Shown: positions 53,007-62,247 of the stretch, piece by piece
How positions within the stretch are numbered: the first letter of the stretch is position 1
Layout of the letters: every line of letters starts with the position of its first letter
DNA from: BOKV01 sp041397525
GTDB taxonomy: Bacteria > Pseudomonadota > Alphaproteobacteria > Rhizobiales > Rhizobiaceae
Direction of reading: 5' to 3'
Assembly: GCA_041397525.1 (NCBI GenBank)
Contig: JAWKWL010000003.1
Span: 434,001-498,000 of the forward strand
DNA length: 64,000 nucleotides
Position numbers and translations under genes: made by a program
Notes under the pieces: model-generated
Database searches by the model: none
What the model was told of the DNA's origin: nothing
What the model saw: only the letters and a program-made list of their open reading frames with translations

Positions 53007-54104
53007 TCAAACCCGCCCGGTCTGGCCACGATGCATGAGGTAGTGGTCGGCAATCGCGCAGGCAACCATGGCTTCGCCAATGGGAACCGCGCGGATACCG
53101 ACACAAGGATCATGCCGTCCCTTGGTTCGAACTTCCACTTCCTCGCCCTGGGAGGTGATACCACGTACCGGGGTGAGGATGGAGGAAGTCGGCTTGACCG
53201 CAAAGCGCGCTATCACTGCCTGGCCGGTCGAGATGCCGCCAAGGATTCCGCCTGCATTGTTGGAAAGAAAAACCGGTTGCCCGTCATTGCCGATGCGCAT
53301 CTCGTCGGCATTTTCGGTTCCCGTGATGGCTGCCGCCTCAAAGCCGTTGCCGATTTCCACGCCCTTGACCGCATTGATCGACATCAGGTACCCGGCAATG
53401 TCCTGGTCGAGCTTTGCATAGATCGGCGCGCCGATACCTGCCGGAACACCTTCAGCGACCACTTCGACAACCGCGCCAACCGAGTTTTGCGAAAGTCTGA
53501 TCTCGTCGAGATATTGCGCCCATTCGCCAGCAGCCGCTGCGTCGGGGCAGAAGAAGTCATTGCGTGCGACCTCGTCCCAGTCCCAGCGCGAACGGTCGAT
53601 CTTCCTGGTTCCGATCTGCACCAGTGCCGCCCGGACATTGAGGCCCGGCACGACCTTGCGCGCCAAGGCACCTGCTGCAACGCGGGCCGCCGTTTCGCGC
53701 GCCGATGATCGCCCGCCGCCGCGATAGTCGCGCACGCCATATTTGACGTCATAGGTATAGTCCGCATGGCCCGGTCGGTAGCGGTCGCGGATTTCGGAAT
53801 AGTCCTTCGAGCGCTGGTCGGTATTGCGGATCATCATCGAGATCGGAGTCCCGGTCGTCACCAGGACTTCCGGGTCATGATCGTCGGGCATCACGCCGGA
53901 TAGCACTTCGACGGCATCGGGCTCCTGGCGCTGTGTAGTGTATTTCGACTGGCCTGGTTTGCGCTTGTCGAGGAATGCCTGCACTTCACCAATGGTGAAC
54001 CGGATGCCGGGAGGGCATCCGTCAACGACGCAACCAAGCGCAGCGCCATGGCTCTCCCCCCAGGTGGTTACGCGAAACAGGTGGCCGAAAGTGTTGAAAG
54101 ACAT
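53007..54104 (-). CDS. aroC: Chorismate synthase
   Basis: Final step of the shikimate pathway, converting EPSP to chorismate with reduced FMN. The 365-residue protein has THE hallmarks WGESHGAALGCVVDGCPPG, GRSSARETAARVAAGALARK, NNAGGILGGISTGQ and RHDPCVGIRAVP. The length is normal. Chorismate feeds, among others, the 4-hydroxybenzoate used by UbiA. It lies downstream of the phosphatase on the reverse strand with a 73-base gap. Confidence 0.98.
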   Translation of the reverse strand: MSFNTFGHLFRVTTWGESHGAALGCVVDGCPPGIRFTIGEVQAFLDKRKPGQSKYTTQRQEPDAVEVLSGVMPDDHDPEVLVTTGTPISMMIRNTDQRSKDYSEIRDRYRPGHADYTYDVKYGVRDYRGGGRSSARETAARVAAGALARKVVPGLNVRAALVQIGTRKIDRSRWDWDEVARNDFFCPDAAAAGEWAQYLDEIRLSQNSVGAVVEVVAEGVPAGIGAPIYAKLDQDIAGYLMSINAVKGVEIGNGFEAAAITGTENADEMRIGNDGQPVFLSNNAGGILGGISTGQAVIARFAVKPTSSILTPVRGITSQGEEVEVRTKGRHDPCVGIRAVPIGEAMVACAIADHYLMHRGQTGRV

Positions 54105-54177
54105 GTCAGTTCCATATCGTGGCTGGCGCCTTGATAGGGCCGCTGCGCCGCCGGGTCAATGGCAGCCAGCAAGCCCT

Positions 54178-54762
54178 TCAGATCAGCGTTTCATGGCCAT
54201 CGCGCCAGACAAAAACCCTGTCCTGCGGGAAGGTGTAATCCGCAGCCTCGTCCGGATCGAGCGAAAGCACGTGCTGGCGAATTGCCCTGCCCACGACGCC
54301 ATGGGCACAAACCAGCATATTGCCCCGGCATTCCCTGTAGAACGGCAGGATCCGCTCCAGCACCATTGCATGGCTTTCCCCATTTCTGGGGCGGTAGGTC
54401 CAGCGGGTCTGCTTGCGCAGCCGGTGTTCGTCCGGTGCCATCGCCTTGAATTCGGCAAGCGTTGTGCCTTCGAGATCGCCATAGCTTGCCTCGATCAGAC
54501 GATCATCGATGCGGTAGTCATGCGGCGCAAGTCCCAGTTCTGATCGCACGATCTCCATCGTTTCGCGTGCGCGTCCGAGCGGGCTTGCAACGAAATCGAG
54601 TTCTGAAGGTCTGGTCAGAATGGCGGCCAGACGGCGACCGTTTTCCCGTGCCTGTTCGCGACCGCGCGCGTTGAGCGGAATGTCCTTCTGCCCCTGAAAG
54701 CGTAATTCGGCATTCCAGTCGGTTTCGCCATGGCGCAAATAGTAAAGCATCGGACTGGCCAT
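54178..54762 (-). CDS. Histidine phosphatase family protein
   Basis: Phosphoglycerate-mutase-like phosphatase of 194 residues. The catalytic motif LRHGETDWN carries the phosphorylated His11, ASPLGRARETMEIV holds the conserved Arg, and VCAHGVVGRAIRQH provides the second His. The substrate is unknown. ATG 54762 has GGAAGG upstream; the extension to 54987 runs into fabI and is discarded. Confidence 0.92.
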   Translation of the reverse strand: MASPMLYYLRHGETDWNAELRFQGQKDIPLNARGREQARENGRRLAAILTRPSELDFVASPLGRARETMEIVRSELGLAPHDYRIDDRLIEASYGDLEGTTLAEFKAMAPDEHRLRKQTRWTYRPRNGESHAMVLERILPFYRECRGNMLVCAHGVVGRAIRQHVLSLDPDEAADYTFPQDRVFVWRDGHETLI

Positions 54763-54797
54763 CAGCCTTCCGTTCGTTGGGTGAAGTGTCGGACTTC

Positions 54798-55619
54798 CTA
54801 CTCGTCCTTGATGACGGAAATGTCCGGCGCGTCGACGGCTTTCATGCCAACCACATGATAGCCGCTGTCGACATGCAGCACTTCGCCGGTGACACCGCGC
54901 GACAGGTGGCTGACGAGATAAAGTGCCGAATCGCCCACTTCCTCGATTGTCACTGTGCGCTTCAGCGGTGAATTGTACTCGTTCCATTTCAGGATGTACC
55001 GGAAATCGCCAATGCCTGATGCGGCAAGCGTCTTGATCGGGCCTGCGGAAATCGCATTGACGCGGATATTCTTCGAGCCAAGGTCAACCGCCAGATATTT
55101 GACCGAAGCTTCAAGTGCCGCCTTGGCCACGCCCATCACGTTGTAATGCGGCATCACCTTTTCCGCGCCGTAATAGGTCAGCGTCAGGATCGAGCCACCG
55201 TCATTCATCAGCTTTTCCGCGCGCTGCGTGATCGCCGTCAGCGAATAGACCGAAATGTCCATGGTCCTGCGGAAGTTTTCTGAGGTAGTGTCGACATAAC
55301 GCCCCGTCAGCTCGTCCTTGTCGGAAAATGCAATCGCATGAATGACAAAATCGAGCTTGCCCCAGTCCTTTTCCAGTGTTGCAAAAACGGCATCAATGCT
55401 TTCGGGATGCGTGACGTCACAGTCACCGGCGAGCTTGCCGCCAAGTTCCTCGCAAAGCGGCTCGACGCGCTTTTTCAGGGCGTCGCCTTGCCAGGTCATG
55501 GCCAGTTCCGCACCCGCATCTGCACAGGCCTTGGCAATACCCCATGCGATGGACCGCTTGTTGGCCACGCCCATGATCAGGCCTTTTTTGCCTGCCAGCA
55601 ATCCATTGCTCCCAGTCAT
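54798..55619 (-). CDS. fabI: Enoyl-ACP reductase I
   Basis: NADH-dependent reductase of the fatty-acid elongation cycle and the target of triclosan. The 273-residue SDR protein shows GLIMGVANKRSIAWGIAKA, LTYYGAEKVMPHYNVMGVAK (Tyr-x6-Lys active site) and GPIKTLAASGIGDF. ATG 55619 has GGAGAA 7 bases upstream; the in-frame TTG at 55634 is less likely. It lies 83 bases downstream of the DnaJ-like gene. Confidence 0.96.
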   Translation of the reverse strand: MTGSNGLLAGKKGLIMGVANKRSIAWGIAKACADAGAELAMTWQGDALKKRVEPLCEELGGKLAGDCDVTHPESIDAVFATLEKDWGKLDFVIHAIAFSDKDELTGRYVDTTSENFRRTMDISVYSLTAITQRAEKLMNDGGSILTLTYYGAEKVMPHYNVMGVAKAALEASVKYLAVDLGSKNIRVNAISAGPIKTLAASGIGDFRYILKWNEYNSPLKRTVTIEEVGDSALYLVSHLSRGVTGEVLHVDSGYHVVGMKAVDAPDISVIKDE

Positions 55620-55702
55620 GCTTTTTCTCCGCAATACCGGCTGATGTTTGCGTCAATATCGCACAATGAGGCACTTGCCGCAAGCCGCGCGACCTCTCCA
55701 AT

Positions 55703-56656
55703 TCAACTCTGGCTGGTTGTCGTGTCCTGCAGCGTCTTGACCATGGCTTCAAGCCCGGCGCGGTCTTCATCCGGCAACACGATGCCCACGCTTACCAGCA
55801 AGTCGCCATGACCGCCGCCCTTTTTCGGCAAGCCCTTTCCCTTGAGCCGGAATATTTTGCCGGAACTGGTCCATGCAGGAACATTGAGCGCAATCCTGCC
55901 ATCAAGCGTTTCCACCGTGACCTTGCCGCCCTTGACCGCAACATAAAGCGGCAGGGGCGCTTCGGTGCGAAGGTCATGGCCCGACACCTGGAATTTGGGG
56001 TGCGCGACAAGCGACAATGTCACCAACGCGTCTCCGGGTTTCATTCCCGGGTGCTTGCGCCCCTGGCCGCTCAGGCGGACGACCTGTCCGTCGCGTGCAT
56101 CCTCGGGCAGCGAGAACGAAAGCTGTCGTCCGTCGGGCAGATGGACATTGCCCTTGCCCCTTGCGAGGTCCTCAACGCTGACTTTCGCATTGGCCTTGAG
56201 GTCGAGATCGACCTGGCGGGTGTTGCCTGCACCACGCGCTCCGCCGCCGGCGCGAGCCTGGTTGAAGGCAGAGCCGAACAATTCGTTGAGAATGTCGTCG
56301 GCACCGCCAAAGCCCTGATTCCCAAATCCTTGTGCCCCGAAAGGGCTGCCATGTGCTTGGCGTGAGCGGCGTGCTCCAGCCCCGGCCGAAAAGCCCTGAC
56401 GTGGATCGAAACCTTCGAAACCGGCAAATTTCGGCTTGCCCTCGGCATCAATCTCGCCGCGGTCGAACTGTCCCCGCTTTTCCTTGTCACCAAGGATTTC
56501 ATAAGCGTGGTTGATTTCGGAGAAACGGTCCTTGGCGCGGGGATCATCCGGGTTCTGGTCCGGATGCAGTTTTTTGGCAAGCTTGCGGAAGGCGGATTTG
56601 ATTTCCTTCTCGTCAGCAGCCTTTGATACCCCGAGCACTGAATACGGATCGCGCAT
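55703..56656 (-). CDS. DnaJ-type curved-DNA-binding/co-chaperone protein (CbpA-like)
   Basis: A 317-residue J-domain protein. The N-terminal J domain contains the HPD motif in AKKLHPDQNP (stimulates DnaK), followed by a Gly/Phe-rich region and two C-terminal DnaJ substrate-binding domains. There is no Cys-rich zinc finger, so it is a class II (CbpA/DjlA-type) co-chaperone, not DnaJ itself. An AAAGGGG box precedes the ATG. It is the start of the reverse-strand run that includes fabI and aroC. Confidence 0.94.
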   Translation of the reverse strand: MRDPYSVLGVSKAADEKEIKSAFRKLAKKLHPDQNPDDPRAKDRFSEINHAYEILGDKEKRGQFDRGEIDAEGKPKFAGFEGFDPRQGFSAGAGARRSRQAHGSPFGAQGFGNQGFGGADDILNELFGSAFNQARAGGGARGAGNTRQVDLDLKANAKVSVEDLARGKGNVHLPDGRQLSFSLPEDARDGQVVRLSGQGRKHPGMKPGDALVTLSLVAHPKFQVSGHDLRTEAPLPLYVAVKGGKVTVETLDGRIALNVPAWTSSGKIFRLKGKGLPKKGGGHGDLLVSVGIVLPDEDRAGLEAMVKTLQDTTTSQS

Positions 56657-56850
56657 ACGTGCCCCTTTCGCAATACAACAATGTTGATCTGACCCGAGCG
56701 TGAGCAGCCTTTGGCGGTGAACGCAAGCAGATTTGTGCGTCAGTGATCACGCACCGGCGATCAGCGGGTCTGGTTGGTCATGATATGGGAGGGAGGAAAC
56801 ACAGTTTCCATATGGCGGCAAAAAGATGGGGGCCGTAATGAGATACCAGT

Positions 56851-57333
56851 TCAGTCGCGCAGGAACCAGGACAGCACCCAGAAGCCGGATTTCAATTCGC
56901 AGGTTTCGCCCTTGTAAAGTGATATGCCCATGAACGAATCCACCGTGGTCTGGAACTTCTTGCATTTCTGGCCGTGACTGCCGACGAACTTGTCGATCGC
57001 CATGATGGTGCCGCTATTGCCGGTATCCGGGTTCGACCAGGCAAGCGTGCTTGGCGAGGGCTGTGACCCTTCCGCCTCGGCCACCACATTCTTGATCATT
57101 TCGGCGTCGGTGCTGTCGATGCCTTCTGCCTTTACCGGCTGCGTCACCGATGACGTGACGATTTGCGGCTCGCTTTCCAGCGATGACATGGTCTTGTTGA
57201 GCGTGCATGCGGGAAGGCTGGTGACTGCTGCAAAAACCAGTGCGATATTGAGAAAACGCGAATGAGCGCCAGCTTTTGCTGGCGAGGATTCGGTGGCATC
57301 TGTTGTGCCTGAAACTGTCTCAGGGTTACGCAT
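56851..57333 (-). CDS. RT0821/Lpp0805-family surface lipoprotein
   Basis: A 160-residue protein with an N-terminal cytosolic stretch, a hydrophobic helix and a lipobox, SLPAC-TLN, predicting a lipid-modified Cys. The C-terminal domain (LAWSNPDTGNSGTIMAID, CKKFQTTV, the final GFWVLSWF) matches the rickettsial 17-kDa-antigen-like RT0821/Lpp0805 outer-membrane lipoproteins. The 30-residue N-terminal extension before the lipobox is unusual, so a later start is possible. GAGG precedes the chosen ATG 57333. Confidence 0.82.
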   Translation of the reverse strand: MRNPETVSGTTDATESSPAKAGAHSRFLNIALVFAAVTSLPACTLNKTMSSLESEPQIVTSSVTQPVKAEGIDSTDAEMIKNVVAEAEGSQPSPSTLAWSNPDTGNSGTIMAIDKFVGSHGQKCKKFQTTVDSFMGISLYKGETCELKSGFWVLSWFLRD

Positions 57334-57408
57334 GGTTAGCCTCAATCAAAACACACACTGGCTATGGCCCATGATTATGGCGCGACAGCGTTAAGAAAGG
57401 ATGACCAC

Positions 57409-57993
57409 ATGAACGATAACCCGATGAAAAATTTCACGGATTGGCTGCAACAGGCTGAAAAGTCAGAGCCCAACGACCCCTCGGCCATGGCGCTTGCGAC
57501 GGTGGATGGCGACGGCATGCCGAATGTCCGCATGGTGCTGATGCGCCGCCATGACGACAACGGCATCGTCTTCTTCACCAATTTCGAAAGCCAGAAGGGC
57601 GCTGAAATTCTTGCCGCGCACAAGGCGGCCGCCTGTTTCCACTGGAAGTCGCTGCGCAAATCGGTCCGCTTTCGCGGCGTGGTCGAGACCGTGAGCGACG
57701 CCGAGGCAGACGACTATTTCCACTCCCGCCCGCGCGGCAGCCGTATCGGTGCCTGGGCGTCAAAACAGTCGCGCGAACTCGAAAGCCGGTTCGCACTGGA
57801 AAAGGAAGTGGCGCGTTACGCCGCGAAATTCGGTGTCGGCGACATTCCCAGGCCCGACTACTGGTCAGGCTTCCGCATTCGCCCCCTGTCCATCGAGTTC
57901 TGGTCGGATGGCCAGTTCCGCCTGCATGACCGCTCCCGCTATGACCGGCAATCGGTCGATGCAGACTGGACGGTTTCAAGGCTTTATCCGTGA
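57409..57993 (+). CDS. pdxH: Pyridoxamine 5'-phosphate oxidase
   Basis: FMN enzyme that oxidises pyridoxine/pyridoxamine 5'-phosphate to PLP. The 194-residue protein has MALATVDGDGMPNVRMVLM, the FMN-binding RKSVRFRGVVE, HSRPRGSRIGAWAS and the C-terminal FRIRPLSIEFW, DRSRYDR and W-VSRLYP. It is slightly shorter than E. coli PdxH because of a short N terminus. ATG 57409 has an AAAGG box; the extension to 57364 is unlikely. It diverges from the lipoprotein gene. Confidence 0.96.
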   Translation: MNDNPMKNFTDWLQQAEKSEPNDPSAMALATVDGDGMPNVRMVLMRRHDDNGIVFFTNFESQKGAEILAAHKAAACFHWKSLRKSVRFRGVVETVSDAEADDYFHSRPRGSRIGAWASKQSRELESRFALEKEVARYAAKFGVGDIPRPDYWSGFRIRPLSIEFWSDGQFRLHDRSRYDRQSVDADWTVSRLYP

Positions 57994-58212
57994 CGATGTT
58001 GCGAGACAGTGCTTTCGCCACGTTGCGGCATTCAGACCCGATCCTGTCCGGAATTCGACGAGTTCTGTGATCTCGACAGCGCTTCTGGTCCGACCGCCAC
58101 AAGACAAAACGCCTTCGCTTTCAGGTTGCAGGGCGCGCCCCAACCGTGCATGATCTTGCCTCCACTGACAGGTTGCTCAAGGCAGCGGGCATGAAACCGA
58201 TGGGAGGCGGGT

Positions 58213-58563
58213 ATGAGATTACGGCATAGTCTAAATTTGGTTTATTATGTTCTTCGCAAACTTGTAGAGTTTATTGAATCAAATGTATTTATAAGATTTT
58301 TTTCTATGGCAATTTTTACCATAATATGCATATTTTTTTCATTCCTATTTTTCGATTATATTAATAAAATTGAAGATCCCATAATTCAAATAATTATATC
58401 TTTTGTTTTTTCGGTCCCAGCAATATATTCTTCTTTATTATTTTTTAGATCATTTAAAATGATAACAGATAAAATATTATATACGGAAATCTCAATATTA
58501 GATGAGATTTTTGATAATACGTTAGGATTAATACTAAAGGGGCGTGAAGAAAATGACAAATAA
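58213..58563 (+). CDS. AT-rich orphan membrane protein
   Basis: A 116-residue protein with two strongly hydrophobic helices (IFTIICIFFSFLFFDYIN and IIISFVFSVPAIYSSLLFF) and a charged C-terminal tail. Base composition is striking: 14 of the 60 bases in 58261-58320 are G or C, against about 60 % in flanks, and codons such as ATA, TTA and AGA abound, unlike any other gene here. A good GGAGG box at 58203-58207 in GC-rich sequence precedes the ATG by 5 bases. It lies between the convergent pdxH and tldD. I recognise no family; recent transfer is the likely origin. Confidence 0.65.
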   Translation: MRLRHSLNLVYYVLRKLVEFIESNVFIRFFSMAIFTIICIFFSFLFFDYINKIEDPIIQIIISFVFSVPAIYSSLLFFRSFKMITDKILYTEISILDEIFDNTLGLILKGREENDK

Positions 58564-58769
58564 ATTTCATTGCAGTTCCGACCGCCCCTCCGCCGGTTAT
58601 GCTGATTTTGGTGGTCGTATTTCCAAAAATAAAGTTTAACCTTGAATGGTTTTGCTATCGTTCACAATCGATTTGAGTTCGAGCGAGCACTGCTTTGCGG
58701 ACGGCCTGTCACCAAAGGGGGCAGCCTTTCAATGGCAGGTCAGGATACGCCTCTGGCCATCTACCCGCC

Positions 58770-60190
58770 CTAAACGCCGGTGCCGCCAACCGTAACCGCA
58801 TTCATGCGCAGCGTTGGCTGGCCAACGCCAACCGGCACGCCCTGGCCGTTCTTGCCGCACATGCCGACACCCAGATCAAGCTCCAGATCATTGCCGATCA
58901 TGGTGATGCGTTTCATCGCCTCCGGCCCGTTGCCGATCAGGTTCGCACCCCTGACGGGTTCGGCAACCTTGCCGTCACGAATGCGATAGGCTTCCGTGCA
59001 GTTGAAGACGAATTTGCCGGAGGTGATGTCCACCTGGCCACCGCCGAACGAAACGGCGTAAATCCGTCCTTGAGCGAGGCGATGATTTCACCCGGCTCAT
59101 GGGTTCCCGCCAGCATGTAGGTGTTCGTCATGCGCGGCATCGGCTCATGTGCATAGGACTGCCTGCGCCCGTTGCCGGTGGGGGCCATCCCCATCAGCCG
59201 CGCATTCTGCCGGTCCTGCATGTAGTTGACCAGAATGCCATCCTCGATCAGCACCGTGTTTTCGGTCGGCGTGCCTTCATCATCAACGGTGAGTGAGCCC
59301 CGCCGCTCGGCAATCGTGCCGTCATCGACCACGGTGACCCCTTTTGCCGCCACCTGCTGGCCCATCAGTCCGGCAAAGGCCGAGGTCTTCTTGCGGTTGA
59401 AATCGCCTTCGAGGCCGTGGCCAACCGCCTCATGCAGCATCACGCCCGGCCAGCCTGAGCCAAGCACCACGTCGAATGTGCCGGCCGGGGCGGCAACCGC
59501 TTCAAGATTGACCAGCGCCTGCCGCAGCGCTTCGTCGGCCGCATGTTTCCAGCTGTGCTCGGTGATGAACTCGCCAAAGCCCTTGCGCCCGCCCATGCCG
59601 TAATTGCCGGTTTCCTGGCGATCACCTTCGCCCGCAACAATCGTCACATTGATGCGCACCAGCGGGCGTACGTCGCGCACGAGATGTCCGTCAGCGCGCA
59701 GGATTTCCACCACCTGCCAACTTGCACCAATCGAAGCAGAAACCTGGCGCACACGTGGATCAAGCCCGCGTGCGTAGGCATCGATCTGCTCCAGGATTTT
59801 CACCTTGTCTACAAAGGCTGGCGCGCCAATCGGGTTGATGTCGTCATAAAGCCGCCGGTTGGTGCCCTGGGGTGCCGCAGCATATTTGCCGCTACGCCCG
59901 CTGCGCACTGCCGAAACCGCGTCGCTGGCGCGCTTGAGCGCAGAAAGCGAGAACTCGCCGGAATGCGCATAGGCCGATGTTTCGCCCAATACAGCCCGCA
60001 GGCCAAAGCCCTGGTCTGTAGAGAAATTTCCGGTCTTCAGCTTGCCATTGTCAAAGACAAGTCCCTCGGACTGGCCATATTCGACATAAAGTTCCCCGTC
60101 ATCACAGCCCTTGAGCGCAGACTTCAATTCGCCCAGAACGGCTTCCTTGCCGGCATCGAAACGGTCAATGAGATTGAGGCTGTCGGTCAC
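58770..60190 (-). pseudogene. tldD: Metalloprotease TldD, interrupted by a frameshift
   Basis: TldD works with TldE (PmbA) as a zinc protease in microcin processing and antitoxin turnover. The gene starts at GTG 60190 (GGAG 7 bases upstream). The first 375 codons include GSGWPGVMLHEAVGHGLEGD with the HExxxH zinc site and run in frame to about 59066, where the family sequence breaks off. The expected remainder (DITSGKFVFNCTEAYRI to VGVGQPTL) continues in another frame to 58770. One missing base between 59063 and 59064 explains it. Either a genuine mutation or an assembly error. Confidence 0.88.
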
Positions 60191-60256
60191 TGGGCACTCC
60201 GCTCGAATTGAAATGGCTGCCGGCCTGATCGGCATTGTAAACCAGATATGGGACTT

Positions 60257-60787
60257 CTACTTCAGATTTGAATAGGCATCGGTGAAGCCCGTCAGGTCAA
60301 CCGGAATCCCGATGCCCTCTTCTGGCGTTGGAAACACCTTGAAGATCGCGAGCTTGCCCTTCTTGAGCAGACCAAGCAGCTTTTCGTCCACATCGACATC
60401 CGCCCAGCAACCGTCCTGGAAGCAGCGCACGAAATAGGCCGTGCCGATCTTTTCATTGTCGATCTCGAGGCCCACGCCCGTTGGCAGCAGGATGCCGAGC
60501 GGCGCCTGTATGCGCAACAGGTCGCCCTTGCGGTCCGCCGGGCGCAACATCGTGATGGAAAGGCCCAGTTCTTGCCGGGTTTCATCCTGCACGCTCTGGT
60601 GCATTCCGCATTGTTCGGATTTGGCACCGGCAGGGGTCTCGCAGATGATTTTCCAGAAGCCGTGTTCGGATGCAACACGCACCTGCGCCGCGCTTTCGCC
60701 GGGCATTGCCGACACGGCAAAAACGCTGGCAATTGCCATCACGCAGGCGGGAATGACATTCCTGAACACAGGGGCGGTTTTTCTCAT
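60257..60787 (-). CDS. Invasion-associated locus B family protein
   Basis: A 176-residue periplasmic protein: a signal peptide (ACVMAIASVFAVSAMPG), then the IalB domain (VRVASEHGFWKIICETPAG, GLSITMLRPAD, IQAPLGILLPTGVGLEID, YFVRCFQDGCWADV) with the two cysteine pairs that probably form disulfides. IalB of Bartonella is linked to erythrocyte invasion, but the family occurs widely in free-living alphaproteobacteria. It precedes tldD on the reverse strand by 66 bases. Confidence 0.92.
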   Translation of the reverse strand: MRKTAPVFRNVIPACVMAIASVFAVSAMPGESAAQVRVASEHGFWKIICETPAGAKSEQCGMHQSVQDETRQELGLSITMLRPADRKGDLLRIQAPLGILLPTGVGLEIDNEKIGTAYFVRCFQDGCWADVDVDEKLLGLLKKGKLAIFKVFPTPEEGIGIPVDLTGFTDAYSNLK

Positions 60788-61316
60788 TATGGATCAAGCT
60801 CTCGTTCAGTCGAATCAGGACATGGTATCAGAAGCCCGTTTTTGCCACAGCATAGCTGAGGTGCAACGGGTAGTTCATCCGGTATCCGCCCGATTCGTGT
60901 TTTGCAGCTGTATTCTTGCGAAACAGTGCCATGGCAAGGTGAAGCCTGTCAGATGCCTGCCGAAATTGGCGTTTTTGCGGCCCGCTCAATGCCGGTTTGG
61001 TTTGCCATCGGTTTCGCATTCTGGCCGGGTGCAAACTGTATGCATGCCGCTGAATTTGGGATTGTTGCGCCGCAGCAACCCTTTCAGGCTTCCTTGACTT
61101 GGCTCAAACGTGCAAAAATGCCGCATAGCGTAGCAAGCGGTGGACGTTGCGGCTTGCGGGCCGTTATGATTTTAACTCAACCATCATGGCAGGATTCTGT
61201 GCAGGCATGGCTGTGCGCAGGGTTTGGCAGGGTGGCAGTCCGCTTGCCAGCCCCATCTGCTGCCACCATACGGGAATATTGGTCCGCTTGGGCCACAAAC
61301 GGGAGAATCTATCGTG
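60788..61316. other. Long upstream region between the IalB gene and coxB
   Basis: No credible gene lies in these 529 bases: the longest forward frame, from 60902, has non-protein-like composition and runs over the coxB start. The region must hold the promoters of the divergent IalB and cox genes. Visible elements are a possible -35 box TTGACT at 61094-61099 without a good -10, and an 8-bp inverted repeat (61231-61238 with 61260-61267) some 50 bases before coxB. Confidence 0.5.
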
Positions 61317-62186
61317 ATGAGACTGATCACGGCCATGGCTGCCTTTCTTGCAGCGGCTTTTTCATCCACGCTTGCATTTGCGGACCAGCCGCGCGAGTGG
61401 CGGCTTTGGCATCAGGATGCAGCAACAGACATGATGGCGCGCATCGAATGGTTCGACGCCTATACATTGTTGTTCATTGGTCCAATCACATTGCTCGTGA
61501 CGCTGCTGCTGGCATATGTGATGATCCGTTTTCGCAAGGGTGCCAATCCGGTTCCCTCCAAGACCAGCCACAACAGCCTGATCGAAGTGATCTGGACTGC
61601 CGGTCCCATCGTCGTGCTACTGTTCATCGCCTTCCCGTCATTTGATCTCCTCAACCGCCAGCTCGTACCAACGGAAGAGCCGGCCTTGACCATCAAGGCC
61701 ACCGGTTACCAGTGGTATTGGGGTTACGAATACCAGGACGAGAGTGGCGTATCGTTTGATTCAATCATGATGCAGGAAGATGAGCGCGAAGCGACCGGAA
61801 AATCTGACAAGTCCGTTTATCCGCGCCTTCTGGCCGTCGACAACGAGTTGGTCGTTCCCGTCAACACCATGGTCCGCGTCCTCGTCACGGCAGCTGACGT
61901 TCTCCATTCCTTCACCGTTCCTGCCTTCGGTTTCAAGATGGACGCCGTTCCCGGGCGCCTGAACGAAACCTGGTTCAAGGCAGAGCGTGAAGGCCTTTAT
62001 TACGGACAGTGCTCCGAGCTCTGCGGTCGTGATCATGCGTTCATGCCGGTGGCCGTTCGTGTTGTGAGCCAGGAACAGTTCGATGCCTGGAAGGCCGCCG
62101 CGGCCAGCGATCTGGAAGGTGCCAACAAGGCGCTGATGGCTGAAGTTGAAAGCGCCCGCAACGGTGTAAAGATGGCCGGCAACTGA
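61317..62186 (+). CDS. coxB: Cytochrome c oxidase subunit II
   Basis: Carries the CuA centre that accepts electrons from cytochrome c. The 289-residue protein has a signal peptide (MRLITAMAAFLAAAFSSTL), two membrane helices, the aromatic GYQWYWGYEYQD and the CuA ligands in CSELCGRDHAFMPV (Cys, Glu, Cys, His and Met). An upstream His completes the site in VLHSFTVPA. A GGGAGA box serves GTG 61314 (7 bases) or ATG 61317; the ATG is used. It is the first gene of the cox operon. Confidence 0.97.
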   Translation: MRLITAMAAFLAAAFSSTLAFADQPREWRLWHQDAATDMMARIEWFDAYTLLFIGPITLLVTLLLAYVMIRFRKGANPVPSKTSHNSLIEVIWTAGPIVVLLFIAFPSFDLLNRQLVPTEEPALTIKATGYQWYWGYEYQDESGVSFDSIMMQEDEREATGKSDKSVYPRLLAVDNELVVPVNTMVRVLVTAADVLHSFTVPAFGFKMDAVPGRLNETWFKAEREGLYYGQCSELCGRDHAFMPVAVRVVSQEQFDAWKAAAASDLEGANKALMAEVESARNGVKMAGN

Positions 62187-62247
62187 TCCGGCTCAAACAT
62201 TCGCAAGCATGACGCCGGCATCCCCGGCAAATTCAAGGAGACAGGAT

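Noticed and set aside
60902..61645. 247-residue forward open frame before coxB
   Set aside because: It overlaps the coxB start in another frame, and its composition is not protein-like.
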